Shown piece after piece: positions 9,989 to 22,349 of a DNA stretch of 64,000 nucleotides; within the stretch, counting starts at the first letter, position 1; the number at the start of each line of letters is the position of its first letter. Source of the stretch: Impatiens glandulifera (lineage: Eukaryota; Streptophyta; Magnoliopsida; Ericales; Balsaminaceae); assembly GCF_907164915.1 (NCBI RefSeq), contig NC_061863.1, positions 46,783,382 to 46,847,381 on the forward strand, given 5' to 3'. Position numbers and translations under genes: made by a program. The notes below the pieces were generated by a model. It made no database searches. It had not been told where the DNA came from and saw only the letters and a list, made by a program, of their open reading frames with translations.

Positions 9989-11772
9989 TTAGCTTGTGGG
10001 GGGAGGAGGTGGTTGTTGCCTCATATATAATTCGATTCTCTCCATTCTCGCGTTCATCTCTGACTTCTCCCTCTCCATTTTTTCGGTAATCTCTAACTTC
10101 TCCCTCTCCATTCTTTCCACAATTTCTTGCTTTTCCAATTGCATTTCATCCATTTTCCGCCTTCTTTCTTCATCTCTCTTCTCCAGTTCCTCCAGCTTGA
10201 GCTTCATTATTTGATTCTCTTCTAACAATCGCTCATTGTTTCGCTGTGAACTGTTTCCACTACGACGATCCTCACGAAAGTGTGTGGGTCGGACGCCTGA
10301 TCCCATTCCGAAGACGACCCCGTGTTTTTGTTGTCCGAACACCCTCTCCGTCAATTCAAAATCAGATATTCCCGGTTCGTTACTAACAACCTCCTCCATC
10401 TCAGCCTGCACAATTAAAATAAAATATCATTTCTATAATAAAAAAACTAGGCATATTCAATTCACTTACAATTTTCTCTTGCACGTGTTCGTCCGGGACG
10501 GGTGTTGGGTTTTCTTGTGTCGGTTTTGGTGTACGGGTCCTCTTGAATACTTCAATTACAGACGGTTGCCGTCCCATTTCAATCGCCTGTTGAAATAAAT
10601 GATTTATATAATTAATAACAATCTTTATATTAAGTTATTACAAATAATGTACTTACCAACTCGTCTTCAATTTGTGCAAACGGCCTACTTCCCATTCGAT
10701 GTGGGAATTTCAGATTCTTCCGATTCTTCATATTTGTAGTACTGTGTCTCTGTATTTGAAATAACAAATGAAGTTAGATTAATTAATATCAACTCTTATT
10801 TGAATTATGAAACCGTACCTTAAACGTTTCTGTGAAGAAATGGTTGCGACACACAAACTCCCAATCATCTCGATCGTAGTCCGGTGGAGGATTAGCCAGT
10901 ACCGCCGCCTCGTCTCCTTTGTGGACGCGGATATAATTCTTGTTCAAATCCGACCGCCATCTATCCCATATCTGATTGGCGTGTCCCAACCCCCTCGTTC
11001 GAAAAGAGTCAATGTCACCATTAGTCGCTTCGAACGGATCCTGAAAAAAATAACATCCAAATGTGAAAAATAATTATTTCATGACGTAATGTATAATCAA
11101 GTAATAATTATTAACTTTGATAGCAGTCCACAGTGAATCCAATTGGTCTGCACTTAAAGCCTTCCACTTGAGAAGACGGTGTGAGACGGCTGCGGGGCTC
11201 CGGATAATCGACCCCACATGTCTAGACCACAGTGTCCTTCCCACGTCTGTACCGCCTGGCCTCCCATCCTTCTCTCTAAACGTTAGAGGGATCCTCGTCC
11301 CCGCTAGCCTCTTAGACAGCGCAATATTCTTGTTCTTCCCCCGTCTCTTGCGGGCAGAAGATTCTTCGAAATTATCAAAATCTTAATTAAATATGTCAAT
11401 CAATTGAAACACTAACTAATTTGTAAACGAAATACCTGTCGATGATGGGTCTGGAGTGGTCCCGTGCTCCTCCTCGTCATCCTGCTCCTCGATAGGCTCC
11501 TCAAGACCCTCGTCTTCAGCCTCATCGGTAGGCACGTTATCAGCGAATGTGCTCTCTATATACTCTGCGAAGTCATCAATATCGTCATCCGTCTCGTATG
11601 TTCGGGGAGGCGCAGTAGCTATCGGGACCACAGGAATCGGTGGTTGGTCTCTCGAAGACGATCCTCGTTGCTTTAACGACTCGGATTGGGCAAGTAGGTT
11701 TTGGTAACTCTTATCCAATTTCTTGGGTGTCTTCCTCATACTCTTCCAAGTTGTTTTAGGACCTTCAGACAT
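9989..11772 (-). CDS. TNPA-like CACTA protein (Ptta/En/Spm, Transposase_24 type)
   Basis: Six exons with GT-AG borders give a 483-aa protein: 11772-11436, 11381-11116, 11040-10819, 10749-10657, 10586-10470 and 10405-9989. Introns 2-5 fall between codons. The N-terminus (WKSMRKTPKKLDKSYQNLLA) leads to an acidic segment, then a central domain (about 115-280) with KRRGKNKNIALSKRL, GRPGGTDVGRTLW and QIWDRWRSDLNKNY, typical of plant Transposase_24 proteins. A Glu/Lys/Arg-rich coiled coil (about 404-470) and a proline run (QQPPPPPTS) end the protein. By analogy with En/Spm TNPA it should bind the subterminal repeats and bring the ends together. It starts 110 bp downstream of the TNP2 stop, so both may come from one alternatively spliced transcript, as in Spm. 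No internal stop was seen. Confidence 0.88.
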
Positions 11773-11882
11773 TCTTAATTCACACCATTAATAAAAATGA
11801 GTGAATACTTGAAATAAAGTAGTAATAAAAATGAATTTAAAGTTAAAAACATAATTAAATCTACCTAATTAATTAATCTCAA

Positions 11883-14800
11883 CTATATGTTTGTAAACCG
11901 GGGTTTTATTTTTGTCACAATCTTCCAACCGGGTCGGGCTGACATATCAGGGGCGTAGAATACTTGTTTTGCTTGACTCGCCAATATATACGGGTCTTGA
12001 CTTTGCGTTTTCAAAATTCGGTTTACATTTACACTTACGAAGCCATATTTATCCACTTTCACTCCTAGTTCCCCCGAGTGTGTATCAAACCACTTACATT
12101 TGAATAAAACAACTCGTTTGTGAGAATAATATTGTAATTCGATTATATCCGTCAAAACTCCGTAGTATGACATAGTTTCAGAACCGTTGTACCCCTCAAC
12201 AACCACCCCACTATTTTGAGTTGTCAAACCTTCGTCGTGTTTTTCTGTACAGAATTTGAATCCGTTTACTTTACACCAAACATACATAGACGAGTACATA
12301 CTTGGACCTTCTCCTAAGATCTTGAGGTCTCTTGATATGTCGTTCATTTCTGTTAAATGGGCGACCTATATATGTATCCGAAATGAAGTTGTTAATATGA
12401 ATAAAAAGAGTTAGGATATATGGTTTGTAATTTACTCACTCGATGTTTGAAATATGCGGCAAACGTTTCTCCACTTGACTCGTTGTTATAATCTCTGCAA
12501 ATAGATCGAATGCTAATTAGTAACACTCTTTAATGCTAATTAGTAACAGCAACTTTGAAACTTACATGTAAAAAGGTTCTGCTTCGGGACAATTTTTCAA
12601 AATGTAAGAATGGGCTGTCACTCGATCTATATAATCCAAGTTGTATACTTTTCCGTTGGATAGGTCTTCCAATGATGCAAATATTGAAATCCCCGAGATT
12701 TCAGGTTGTGCATTTTCTTGATCTTGTTCCTCCATATACCTGGCACATAAGCTAATACTTTCGTTAACAAGATAGCTCTCGCTTATAGAGGCTTCGGGGT
12801 GGTTATTATTCCGCAAATATCTTTTCATTGTACCCATGTAATGTTCAAAGGGATACATCCATCGATACTGAACAGGTCCTCCAAGCAAAGCCTCAAATGA
12901 CAAGTGAACCGGGAGATGCATCATGATGTCGAAGATGGACGGCGGAAAAATCATTTCAAATTTGCAAAGTGTCAATGTAATATCCATGTACAATTGTTCC
13001 AGGTCCTCTTGAATCAACTCTTTGAAGCACAACAACCGAAAGAAACGAGACAGATTTACTAACGCATCATACACATACTCTGGAAACAATCCACGAGTTG
13101 CTAAAGGAATTAGATATTCCAACAAGATGTGACAATCGTGACTCTTTAATCCCGAAAGTTTTTTCTCTTCCAAATTTACACAACCCCCGATATTTGAGCA
13201 AAACCCATCAGGCAACTTGAGATCTTTCAAGAAGTTACAAAGACGTATTTTATTTTCGGATGTCAAAGTGAAAGGCGCTTCTGGATAATGAACAACTCCT
13301 TCATCATTTATAGGATGTAACCATGATTTTATGCCTAAGAGTTCTAAGTCTTTACGAGCTTTAGGACCATCCTTAGTCTTCTCTTTCACATTCATTATTG
13401 TTCCCAACACGCTATCACAGATATTTTTCTCAATATGCATCACATCCAAATTATGTCTCAATAATAGCGATTTCCAATAAGGTAGACGGAAGAAAATGCT
13501 AAGTTTGTTCCAATTGTCGCCCCGCGTTTCATGATATATCTTGGTTCTCTTGCTCATATCCGCACTAAGAATAATGTCTTCTAGGTCTCGTGCTTGCTCA
13601 TAACTTTCTTGGCCCGTTAACAATCTAGGGGGATCCCTATAATCAGTTCGACCATCAAACGACTCTTTATCCCTTCTGTATTTGTGCTTCGGTGGAAGGA
13701 AACGTCTATGACCCAAGTAACATTGTTTGGAACCATGGACCAATCGAAGGGATACCGTGTCGTTGTTACAACAAGGACAAGCAAATTTACCTTTCGTACT
13801 CCAGCCTGATAAATTCGCGTATGCGGGAAAGTCGTTAATGGTCCACAACAACGCCGCTCGCATGTTAAAGTATTGCGAGGTGTGTGCATCAAACGTTTTC
13901 ACACCTGTTTGCCACAGTTCATGCAACTCATCGATCAATGGCTGGAGAAATATGTCAATTGCATCTCCCGGACTCTTTGGACCCGGAATTAACATAGATA
14001 AAATGAAATTGCTAGAATCCATGCAAGTCGTGGGTGACACATTATAAGGGACGAGAATTACCGGCCAAACACTGTATGATTTTTTCCCATTTGCAAATGG
14101 TTGAAATCCATCGCTTGATAAACCAAGTCTTACGTTTCGGGATTCTGAAGCAAAATCTGTATAATTTTCATCAAACGTCTTCCAAGTTAAGGAATCAGCG
14201 GGGTGTCTCAACGTATCACTGTCAACTCTTCCTTCTTTATGCCATCTCATCATTGGAGCCGTTTTTGAGGACATGTATAGTCTTTGCAGTCTTGGTATTA
14301 AAGGGAAATATCTCAACACCTTTTTTGGAATGAATTTCCCGTTTTGCTTCTCCCGAACTGTCCCACTTGTTTGGTCGACTTTCCATCTTGAAAGACCGCA
14401 AACTCTGCAAGAATCTTCATTTATGTCGTCCTTCCAAAATAGCATACAGTTGTTCTTACACGCGTCTATCTTGTCATATTTTAGCCCGATATCAGTAATG
14501 AATTTTTTACTTTCGTAGTACGAGTTTGGCAATTGAGCGTCAATCGGTAATATGTAGTCTTTAAGCAGACGCAGCAACATATCGAACGAAGAATTCGTCC
14601 ATTGACATACATTTTTTATGTGAAGTAGTTTCAGTAGTGCCGATGATTTCGTTATTCGAGCACCTTCATACAATGGCCGTTTGCAATCATCAAGCAATTT
14701 ATAAAATCTTTGCGCATCTTCGACTGGTTGATCGTTGCTCGGGACGTCATTAACGTTGGGGAACATATCGTTTATAAATTCGTGCATATAACGTTCTTCG

Positions 14801-15183
14801 TTGACCTCTTCATTAACTGTATTATTCATCTCCTGTGTCTGATCGTTGAATTCTGGCACGGCATCCTCCGACTGATCATCGTCGTCATCATCATCGTAGT
14901 CATCGGCATCTTCATCGACATCTTCATTAACCACTTGAGTAGTACGTCTCTTTTCTCCATGAAAATACCAATACTCATAATGAATATTTATTCCATAAAC
15001 GATGAGGTGAGTCTTGACTTCGTCTATTTCCATAAACGGCGTGTTCAAGCATTTCACGCAGGGACATTTCACGGTTTGTCGGGATGTATTCCTAACAGCA
15101 TACTCGAGGAATTTGTCAACACCTTCCTCGTAATCTGGATGATCTCGACGTAAGGTCATCCAGCTTTTATCGGGTACTTCCAT
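11883..15183 (-). CDS. TNP2/TNPD-like CACTA transposase
   Basis: Three coding exons, 15183-12566, 12494-12440 and 12365-11883, join in frame to give 1051 aa. Start ATG at 15183 opens MEVPDKSWM, the usual Transpos_assoc beginning; a possible splice acceptor lies just upstream. Order: Transpos_assoc (about 4-75, with CPCVKC at 40-45), an acidic Asp/Glu stretch (about 87-108), the TNP2/Transposase_21 catalytic region (about 200-600, including CMLFWKDD and CRVCGLSRWK), DUF4218 (about 690-830, FPPSIFDIMMHLPVHL and YPFEHYMGTMKRYL) and DUF4216 (about 955-1030, YYGVLTDIIELQY). Proteins of this type catalyse excision and integration of CACTA elements in the nucleus. The length is normal, with no stop or frameshift, which is uncommon for such elements in plant genomes. 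Confidence 0.93.
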
Positions 15184-16835
15184 ATTTCTAATAAAATGGA
15201 AAACAACCCGCATTATTAATTACTTAAATTTGTCTAAATTAATTAGGCTTACATAATGTTAACATAATTTCTAACTAATCTATCATTATCCAACCAAAAA
15301 TGAATTTAATCTAATATTATAACCAAAATTCCACATAAACAAATAATAATAAAACCTAAACCCTAAATCTAACTTAAATATAACATACATATATTCTAAC
15401 ATTATTTCAGTCATACACATTTCAAAACAATAAATTATAATTCAAAATTATTTCATTCATACACATTTCAAACCTAATCTAACATAATGACACGTAAATC
15501 AAACATAATACCTAATCTAACATACTTCAAATCAAACATAAATCTCGACTTAAGTCTAACATGAAAATCCAACAAAAATATAACATGAAACTAACCTAAC
15601 CATATAATAAACCAACAAGACTAACCTTGCACAAACAGAGCGACGAAGAAGAACAGCGGATGTAGATCGACGGGCGGGCAGCGGGCGACTGAAATTTCTA
15701 ATCCAAACCTAATAACAATAACCAACATTAATATAACCAAATATTCAAACCAATAGATCTAACCAAATCAAACTCCAATCAAACTTCAATCTAACCAAAA
15801 GCAAATTTTGACCTCAAATTCTAACCTAAACTTCAATCATATCTAACTTAAATCAAACATCAATTCAACAACAATCAAACCAACAAACATTCAACCAAAC
15901 ATATATATCAAATCAATCCACGAAAATAATCAATCCAAAACCTAGAAAATCATACAACCAAACTCAATATAACCTAAAACCAAATCCAACAACCAATTAC
16001 AAAAAACAAATCCAATAACATAATCCAATACATACATCAAATTAAAAAACCTAAACTAACCCAAACCAACCATATTTTCAACATAATCAAACAAATAACC
16101 AAATATCAAACAAAAGACCTAAAATAAAACTATAAAATCATGAATCAAACTAAAATCTAACTAATATCACCTAAACTAACCAAAATCAACCAAATTTTCA
16201 ACTCAATCAAACAAATATAACCTAAAATCAAACAAATAACCTAAAATCAAACTTTAATCTAACCAAAATCAAATTTTTAACTTAAAATTCTAACCTAAAC
16301 TTCAATCATAAATATCTAACCTAAATCAAACTTCAATTTAACAACAATCAAACCAACAAACTATCAATCCAATCAAACCAAAACAAAATCAAACTAAAAC
16401 CCTAAATTGAACAATAAATCTAACCAAACATCAAAATTTTACCCTAAAATTCTAAACTAAACTTCAATCCTATATTTCAATCCTATATATCTAACCTAAA
16501 TCACATATATAGAACTGTTATTATGAAATAACTAACCTTTGAAGGAGATCTGAAGGCGAGGAGAGCAGCGTCGTTGACGCGGGCGATGGCGGCGACGGCT
16601 TGGAGAAAAGAAGGGGCGCGGTCACCTGTTGATTTCGACTGAAAGGGCGGCGGCGTCGTCTTCGGGCGGAGTCCTCTTGGCGTCGTCTTCGGGCGTCGTC
16701 GTCTTCGGGCGGCGTCGTCTTGAAGAATGAAGGCGGCGCGGGCGGCTGAAGGAGCGGGGAGAAGAAGCAGGGAAGAGAAAATTAGGGAAAGAAGAATCGG
16801 GGGAAAAGAAAGAGTTTTAATTTTTTAATAAAGTG
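15184..16835 (-). promoter_or_regulatory. 5' leader, introns and promoter region of the CACTA transposase genes
   Basis: Upstream of TNP2 are A/C-rich introns (plus strand) and two GC-rich islands that look like non-coding leader exons. One (about 15690-15627) has a consensus AG acceptor and a GTTAGTC donor. The other (about 16790-16540) contains repeats of GGCGGCGTCGTCTTCGGGCG and ends in a GTTAGT donor. GC-rich leader exons next to AT-rich introns fit an En/Spm-like first exon. No TATA box was assigned. Confidence 0.5.
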
Positions 16836-18010
16836 ATTACCGAGAGTTTTAATAAAACTTTCGGTTCTCAAAATGATTAAACCCGAAAGTTTTCTGAAAA
16901 CTTTCGGTTTTAATCATTTTGAGAACCGAAAGTTTTATTAAAACTCTCGGTTTTGATCATTTTGAGAACCGAAAGTTTTTATTAAAACTCTCGGTTTTGA
17001 TAATTTGGAGAACCGAAAGTGTTATCAAACCTCTCGGTTTTGAAATATAAAATATTAAATTTAATTACATGAAACCGAGAGGTTTTGGTAAATCTGTCGG
17101 TTTTTATGGTTAATTCCGAAAGTTAATTATATAACTTTCGGAATTAACAATCCACAAATTGTTTAATTCTTTGGTTTTTCACCCTCTTATGACCTTTAAC
17201 AACATTAATTAACACATTTGATATCCTTAAAATATTGCACAATCCATATGATCAAACATTACACACATTCATAAGATAATCAAACATAAACATTCATAAA
17301 CACTTCTCTACATAATCAAACACATTTATAAACATTTTAACATAAAACACAATATTAATTTTTAAAATATAACCCACATTTGATTATACTAGTTAGGAGT
17401 CTATATTGGAAAGAAAAAATACTTTAATTTAACAATTTGTCAAGTGCTAATTCCGAAAGTTATATACTTAACTTTCGGAAATAACCATCAAAACCGAAGG
17501 TTTTATATAAAACACTCGGTCTTGAGAAATGTCAAAACCGAAAGTTTCTTTGAGAACTTTCGGTTTTGATGGTTATTTCCGAAAGTTAAGTATATAACTT
17601 TCGGATTTAGCACTTGATAAATTGTTAAATTCTTTGATTTTTCACCTTCTAATGACCTTTAACAATATTAATTAAACACATTTGATGTCTTTAAAATATT
17701 GCACAATCCATATGATCAAACATTACATACATTCATAAGATAATGAAACATGAACATTCATATAGACTTTTCTATAAGAATCAAACACAATCATAAATAT
17801 TTGAACATGAAACACAATATTAATTTTTAAAATACAACACAAAACTGATTATATTAGTTAGAAGTTAAGATTAGTGGGTTAAAAATAAAATAATTTAACA
17901 AACTAGGTAGTGTGAAAACCGAAAGTTATAAAATGAACTTTCGGTTTTGATGTTTATTTGCGAAGGTTTTAAATATACCTCTCGGTTTCGACCTTGAACA
18001 GATTTTTTTG
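16836..18010. repeat. CACTA right subterminal repeats, inner block
   Basis: Inverted and direct copies of AAAACTTTCGGTTTT, ACCGAAAGTTTT and TTCCGAAAGTTA-like motifs are spaced 30-60 bp. Two related ~350-bp segments (about 17105-17410 and 17560-17880) share the block containing ACCTTTAACAA and TGATCAAACATTACA, pointing to an internal duplication. Confidence 0.8.
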
Positions 18011-18885
18011 GGGAATTGTTAAAACCGAAGGTTTATTTGAAAACCTTCGGTTTTTACACTTCCCCATACTTAGAAAAAAATCATTTTTTTAATGTAGGGT
18101 CAAAACCGAAGGTTTTCAAATAAACCTTCGGTTTTTACCCTTCCCCATACTTAGAAAAAAATCATTTTTTTAATGTAGGGTCAAAACCGAAGGTTTATTT
18201 GAAAACCTTCGGTTTTTACCCTTCCCCATACTTAGAAAAAAATCATTTTTTTAATGTAGGGTCAAAACCGAAGGTTTATTTGAAAACCTTCGGTTTTTAC
18301 CCTTCACCATACTTAGAAAATTATCCGATTTTTTTAATGTAGGGTCAAAACCGAAGGTTTATTTGAAAACCTTCGGTTTTTACCCTTCCTCATACTTAGA
18401 AAAAAAATCTGATTTTTTTAATGTAGGGTCAAAACCGAAGGTTTATTTGAAAACCTTCGGTTTTTACCCTTCCCCATACTTAGAAAAAAATCTGATTTTT
18501 TTAATGTAGGGTCAAAACCGAAGGTTTATTTGAAAACCTTCGGTTTTTACCCTTCCCCATACTTAGAAAAAAATCTGATTTTTTTAATGTAGGGTCAAAA
18601 CCGAAGGTTTATTTGAAAACCTTCGGTTTTTACCCTTCCCCATACTTAGAAAAAAATCTGATTTTTTTAATGTAGGGTCAAAACCGAAGGTTTATTTGAA
18701 AACCTTCGGTTTTTACCCTTCCCCATACTTAGAAAAAAATCTGATTTTTTTAATGTAGGGTCAAAACCGAAGGTTTATATGAAAACCTTCGGTTTTACCC
18801 TTCCCCATACTTAGAAAAAAATCTGATTTTTTTAATGTAGGGTCAAAACCGAAGGTTTATTTGAAAACCTTCGGTTTTTACCCCT
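18011..18885. repeat. 81-84 bp tandem repeat of hairpin units inside the CACTA element
   Basis: About ten units start at 18095, 18176, 18257, 18340, 18424, 18507, 18590, 18673, 18756 and 18838 (spacing 81-84 bp). Each holds TAGGGTCAAAACCGAAGG, a short loop, the inverted CCTTCGGTTTTTACCC, then CTTCCCCATACTTAGAAAAAAAT. Each unit can form a hairpin with arms of about 13-20 bp. The units are almost identical, so the expansion is recent. Confidence 0.95.
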
Positions 18886-19067
18886 GTTTATTTGATGCAA
18901 TTTTTTACCCGATGCAATTTTTTTTAAAAAAAATATGAAAAGTAAACCAAACATAATTATTTAATAAAACAAATTATACCAAACCAAATAAACATAATAA
19001 CAATAATTCATAAATATTAAAACATAACTGTTATAAACCCATAATAAATCCATAATAAATCAACAAA
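18886..19067 (-). other. 3' flank of the small CACTA gene
   Basis: AT-rich sequence with several AATAAA-type words on both strands. It likely contains the 3' UTR of the small gene at 19068. Confidence 0.4.
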
Positions 19068-19364
19068 TTAATTATTAGATGGGGTGGAAGGAGGGGGTGG
19101 TTCATTTAGTCGACTCCTCAACAAGACAAGTTCCTGTTCGAGATTCTCTAATCTCTGAGACATTTCGGCCCGGTCCGCTTTGATTTCACTGAGCAAACGA
19201 CCTCTTTCGGCATCCCTTAGTCGGATTTGTTCCATTTCCAGCGTCATCTTTCTGACCTCTTCCTCACGTGCCGCAATTTCTGATTGTCTTATAAGATTCT
19301 GGTAACACGGATGCAGTTTCTCCGGTGTACGCCGAAGTCTCTTCCATGTCGAATCATCACCCAT
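19068..19364 (-). CDS. Small coiled-coil protein encoded by the CACTA element
   Basis: A 98-aa protein, longest ATG. Its start (TWKRLRRTPEKLHPCYQNLI followed by RQSE) parallels the N-terminus of the TNPA-like protein (WKSMRKTPKKL..YQNLL.QSE). A charged coiled coil follows (about 30-85), then a proline-rich end (PPPPSTP), as in the TNPA C-terminus. It therefore looks like the two ends of TNPA without the central domain. A 154-bp intron (19521-19368) splits the 5' UTR; its AG acceptor lies three bases before the ATG, and a GC-rich leader exon lies upstream. It sits inside the subterminal repeats with its own TATA box. A regulatory or competing partner of TNPA is possible, but that is inference; no function is known to me. 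Confidence 0.7.
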   Translation of the reverse strand: MGDDSTWKRLRRTPEKLHPCYQNLIRQSEIAAREEEVRKMTLEMEQIRLRDAERGRLLSEIKADRAEMSQRLENLEQELVLLRSRLNEPPPPSTPSNN

Positions 19365-19521
19365 ATCCTAAATGCATTTCAGATATATGTATATATATAT
19401 ATTCATCAAACAAAAAATCGTAAACTAACATAAATCTAGATCTACAATATATATATACAAACTTAAGAAAAATCTAAATCTTACGATAAACAAAACAAAA
19501 AAACCAAATCAAACAAATTAC

Positions 19522-19635
19522 CTGAAGAGAGGAGAAGAACGCGCGGCTTGGAGGAGGCAGGCGGCGGCGGAGGCGGAAGAGAGAGAAAGGAGAGAAGCGG
19601 AATGAAAAAGAGAAGGGTTAGGGTTTGTATTTATA
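19522..19635 (-). promoter_or_regulatory. Promoter and leader exon of the small CACTA gene
   Basis: On the minus strand, TATAAATA (19635-19628) is followed at once by AAACCCTAA (19626-19618), a telo-box, then a pyrimidine-rich leader and a GC-rich exon ending at 19522 with donor GTAATT. TATA plus telo-box is a common plant core-promoter arrangement, which supports independent expression. Confidence 0.65.
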
Positions 19636-20096
19636 GAGGTTGAGGCCGAAGGTTTTATAAAACTTTCGGTTTTGATATTCGTCAAAACCGAGGATTTATT
19701 AAAGACCCTTCGGAAACAACCATTTAAAAATTTTATTTTTTTTTTAAATGAGCAAAACCGAAGGTTCTTTGTACAACTTTCGGAAATGAAATTTTCAAAA
19801 AAGGCAAAACCGAAGGGTCTTTGAATAACCTTCGCAATTAAAAATCCAAGGGATTTCAAAACCGAAGGTTTTTCCTAAAACCTTCGCAACTAATCCACAC
19901 CCAACACTTAGAATTTTTTTGGGTTTTTTGGGAAGGTAAAAACCGAAAGTTCTTTGTACAACTTTCGGTAATAATTCATAAACCCGAAGGTTTTACAACC
20001 CCCTCGGAATCTATTTTTAATCCCGAAGGATTTGTTCCTCTCGGGAGTATTTAGGAGAGGTTTACAAAACCTTCGGGAAAAACCGTCGGTAAAGAG
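19636..20096. repeat. CACTA right subterminal repeats, outer block
   Basis: Copies of AAAACCGAAGGTT, AACTTTCGGAAA and AACCTTCGG in both orientations lie between the small gene's promoter and the right TIR. They are more diverged than the inner tandem array. Confidence 0.85.
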
Positions 20097-20112
20097 CCTT
20101 TTTTTACCAGTG
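20097..20112 (-). repeat. CACTA element right TIR
   Basis: Reverse complement CACTGGTAAAAAAAGG, followed outward by the TAC target duplication (20113-20115). Confidence 0.93.
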
Positions 20113-20115
20113 TAC

Positions 20116-22345
20116 ATTACCATATATGTTAATTGGACGATAATATCTCTTGATTATTCCGACTAATCTGTATATATTTATATCATATTAGTACAACCCA
20201 TAAACTATTATTTCAACGGAATACATATGACACCATTTAGACATAAGAGTTTTATAAAAACTTGTGAGATCGTGAATGTCTGTAATACACTCAAGTAAAA
20301 AAATAGGTAAAAAAAGAATATGGAGAATTTAAAAATAGGAAACAATCACATCATTCGTATGCATAAGCAAAGATCAATCTCCCTTTGTTACAAAATGCTT
20401 AATTAAGAAGATTTTTTTTTTCTCTAGCTTTCACAATGGTGGTTGCTTGTGACATTATGAGCACATGCATAATTAATTCAATATTGATAGAGAGATTAAT
20501 GGACAAATATCATATAACAGGTACAGGCCAATGTTTTCCTATTCATGCATACCTCCATATATTAGAAAAAATCTCTTGCAAAGATTTGAACTCAAGGGGG
20601 GAAGGATCAATGTTAGGCTATTGGCTTAATAAATTAAGTAATATCCTTAATTGCAAGCAAGGAGTGTTTCAAAAGAAAAATAATAACCGACCAACTATTA
20701 TACTTACGCAAGTTTGAATTGAAAAACATCTTATTTGTAAGTTACAGTTAGAGTTTCGATATAGAGTTTTGACATAAAAAAATTGATTAGGATTTGATAT
20801 ATAATATATTAAATTATCGAACAAATTCGATATCCGCACTCAAAATATATTAATTAATGTATTGATTAACAAATAAATTTTACTTATATACAAACTTAAT
20901 TTTTATAAATGGTTATCATCTACTTTTATAATTAATTTTGTTTAATTAATTTTTATATTTACTATCGATTGCATATCAAAATAATTGTCAAATATCTAAT
21001 CAATACAATTCATTGAATATAGATATGTAAAGAGTCAAATTTGAATTTAAAAAATCGACCAACAATATCATCTTTTTTTCTTCTTTTAATATAATGTTAT
21101 CATTCTTTAATATAATATTAAAAAAATATCAATATCGAGTCAACCATCAAGCTAAGTACGTAAGTGGATATGTAGGTTGTGTTTTCATGAAAAACTGGCT
21201 ACATTAATTAATAATTCCCTCTCCATTCAACTTTTATTTATTTATTTTTAATTTTTAAATAATTCGAATGAAAATACTAAAAGACATTATATTTTATTAC
21301 ATTAAAATATAAGTTTTTACGATGTAACATTGACTTATAAGTCTTCACAAAAATAACATCTATGAAGTTTGTGAATCTATTGGCAATAGCAGAATTATGA
21401 TTTAAAATCTATCCGAACTAAATTTTTCAAAAAATTTATCCGTACCATAAAAACAAATTTACTTACTTACGTCACTTAATTATACCTAACATTTTGGGTC
21501 ATCTAGGAGGAGGGTAGTTAGGGCTAATTAACAATTGCCCTTCCTTGATCTTGTTGGTAAGATTTTAATTTGTGCAATTATAATTTGAAGGAAAAATTGA
21601 AGTGATTGTCTTCTTGTTTCCATAATTATGTTTGGACTGAACAAGAGATCATGACGTGCATGTGAAAGGGAAGAGAGAGTCTTCTATAATTCTCAAATAT
21701 GATCAGATAGAGGTACAAATCCGACAAGGTCCTATATATGAATAGGACTAGAATTTTCTAGAGAAATTTTGTGTGGATGATATAACATTCAATGAATCTC
21801 TTTCTATATATGTCTCATTAATTATATGCATATATATTTAAAACAATTAGCTAGGAAATTAATTTATATATATACATACCTTCAACCATAAGTTAAGTGA
21901 TTAATATATATTTACTAGTTTTAGCTTTTAACAATATTATTGTATAATTTATATGTATGGTTAGGAACAATGTACAACTTTAGAAGAAACCATGTTCCTT
22001 GATAAACTAATCTATTTGGTTATAGAGATATATATATTTTTTAAGATAAGATTATTTTATTAATTTTTTTTTTTTTTTTATGAGAGTGCCAAATTTATAT
22101 TATAATGAAACTGTCAAACAACCAATTCTGTGGGTATGACCAGAGTACAGTAGTGTTAGTATTACGGGGATGCTAACATATTAGTATAGGGTCACGTAAA
22201 CAAATAAAAAAAAATGTCTTAAAGTTTGAACCTTTCACAGTTAAATTATTATTTTATTAATATTACCTATTCTTAAATTATTTTAGAAAAATGTTAAAAT
22301 AAAAAATAAAAAGTTGCATTGGATCAAAATATTAGTTCAACCATT
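20116..22345. other. AT-rich intergenic DNA, nothing recognised
   Basis: A 93-codon ORF at 20436-20717 has no recognisable domain and no coding support. No RNA gene or clear repeat was found; there is a poly-T run near 22067. Confidence 0.55.
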
Positions 22346-22349
22346 AAGG

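Larger units (their letters stand above)
9087..20112 (-). mobile_element. Complete CACTA (En/Spm) DNA transposon, 11.0 kb
   Basis: TIRs CACTGGTGAAAAAAGG (9087-9102) and, at the other end read inward, CACTGGTAAAAAAAGG (20112-20097) differ at one of 16 positions. The element is flanked by a perfect 3-bp duplication, TAC at 9084-9086 and 20113-20115, as expected for CACTA insertion. Inside each TIR are dense inverted and direct copies of AAAACCGAAAGTTTT-like motifs, the usual subterminal binding arrays. It carries three minus-strand genes: a TNPA-like protein (9989-11772), a TNP2 transposase (11883-15183) and a small coiled-coil protein (19068-19364). All three keep open frames through canonical splice sites, so the element looks recent and possibly autonomous. 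The termini read CACTG rather than CACTA, as in many plant members. Confidence 0.95.

Noticed and set aside
13727..15153. Plus-strand ORFs of 81-147 codons opposite TNP2
   Set aside because: Antisense shadows of the transposase exon.
18011..18885. Regularly spaced identical repeats resembling a CRISPR array
   Set aside because: Spacers are not unique, the repeats are palindromic CACTA motifs and the genome is a plant nucleus.
20436..20717. 93-codon ORF
   Set aside because: No recognised domain, AT-rich codons and no promoter or splice context; not distinguishable from chance.
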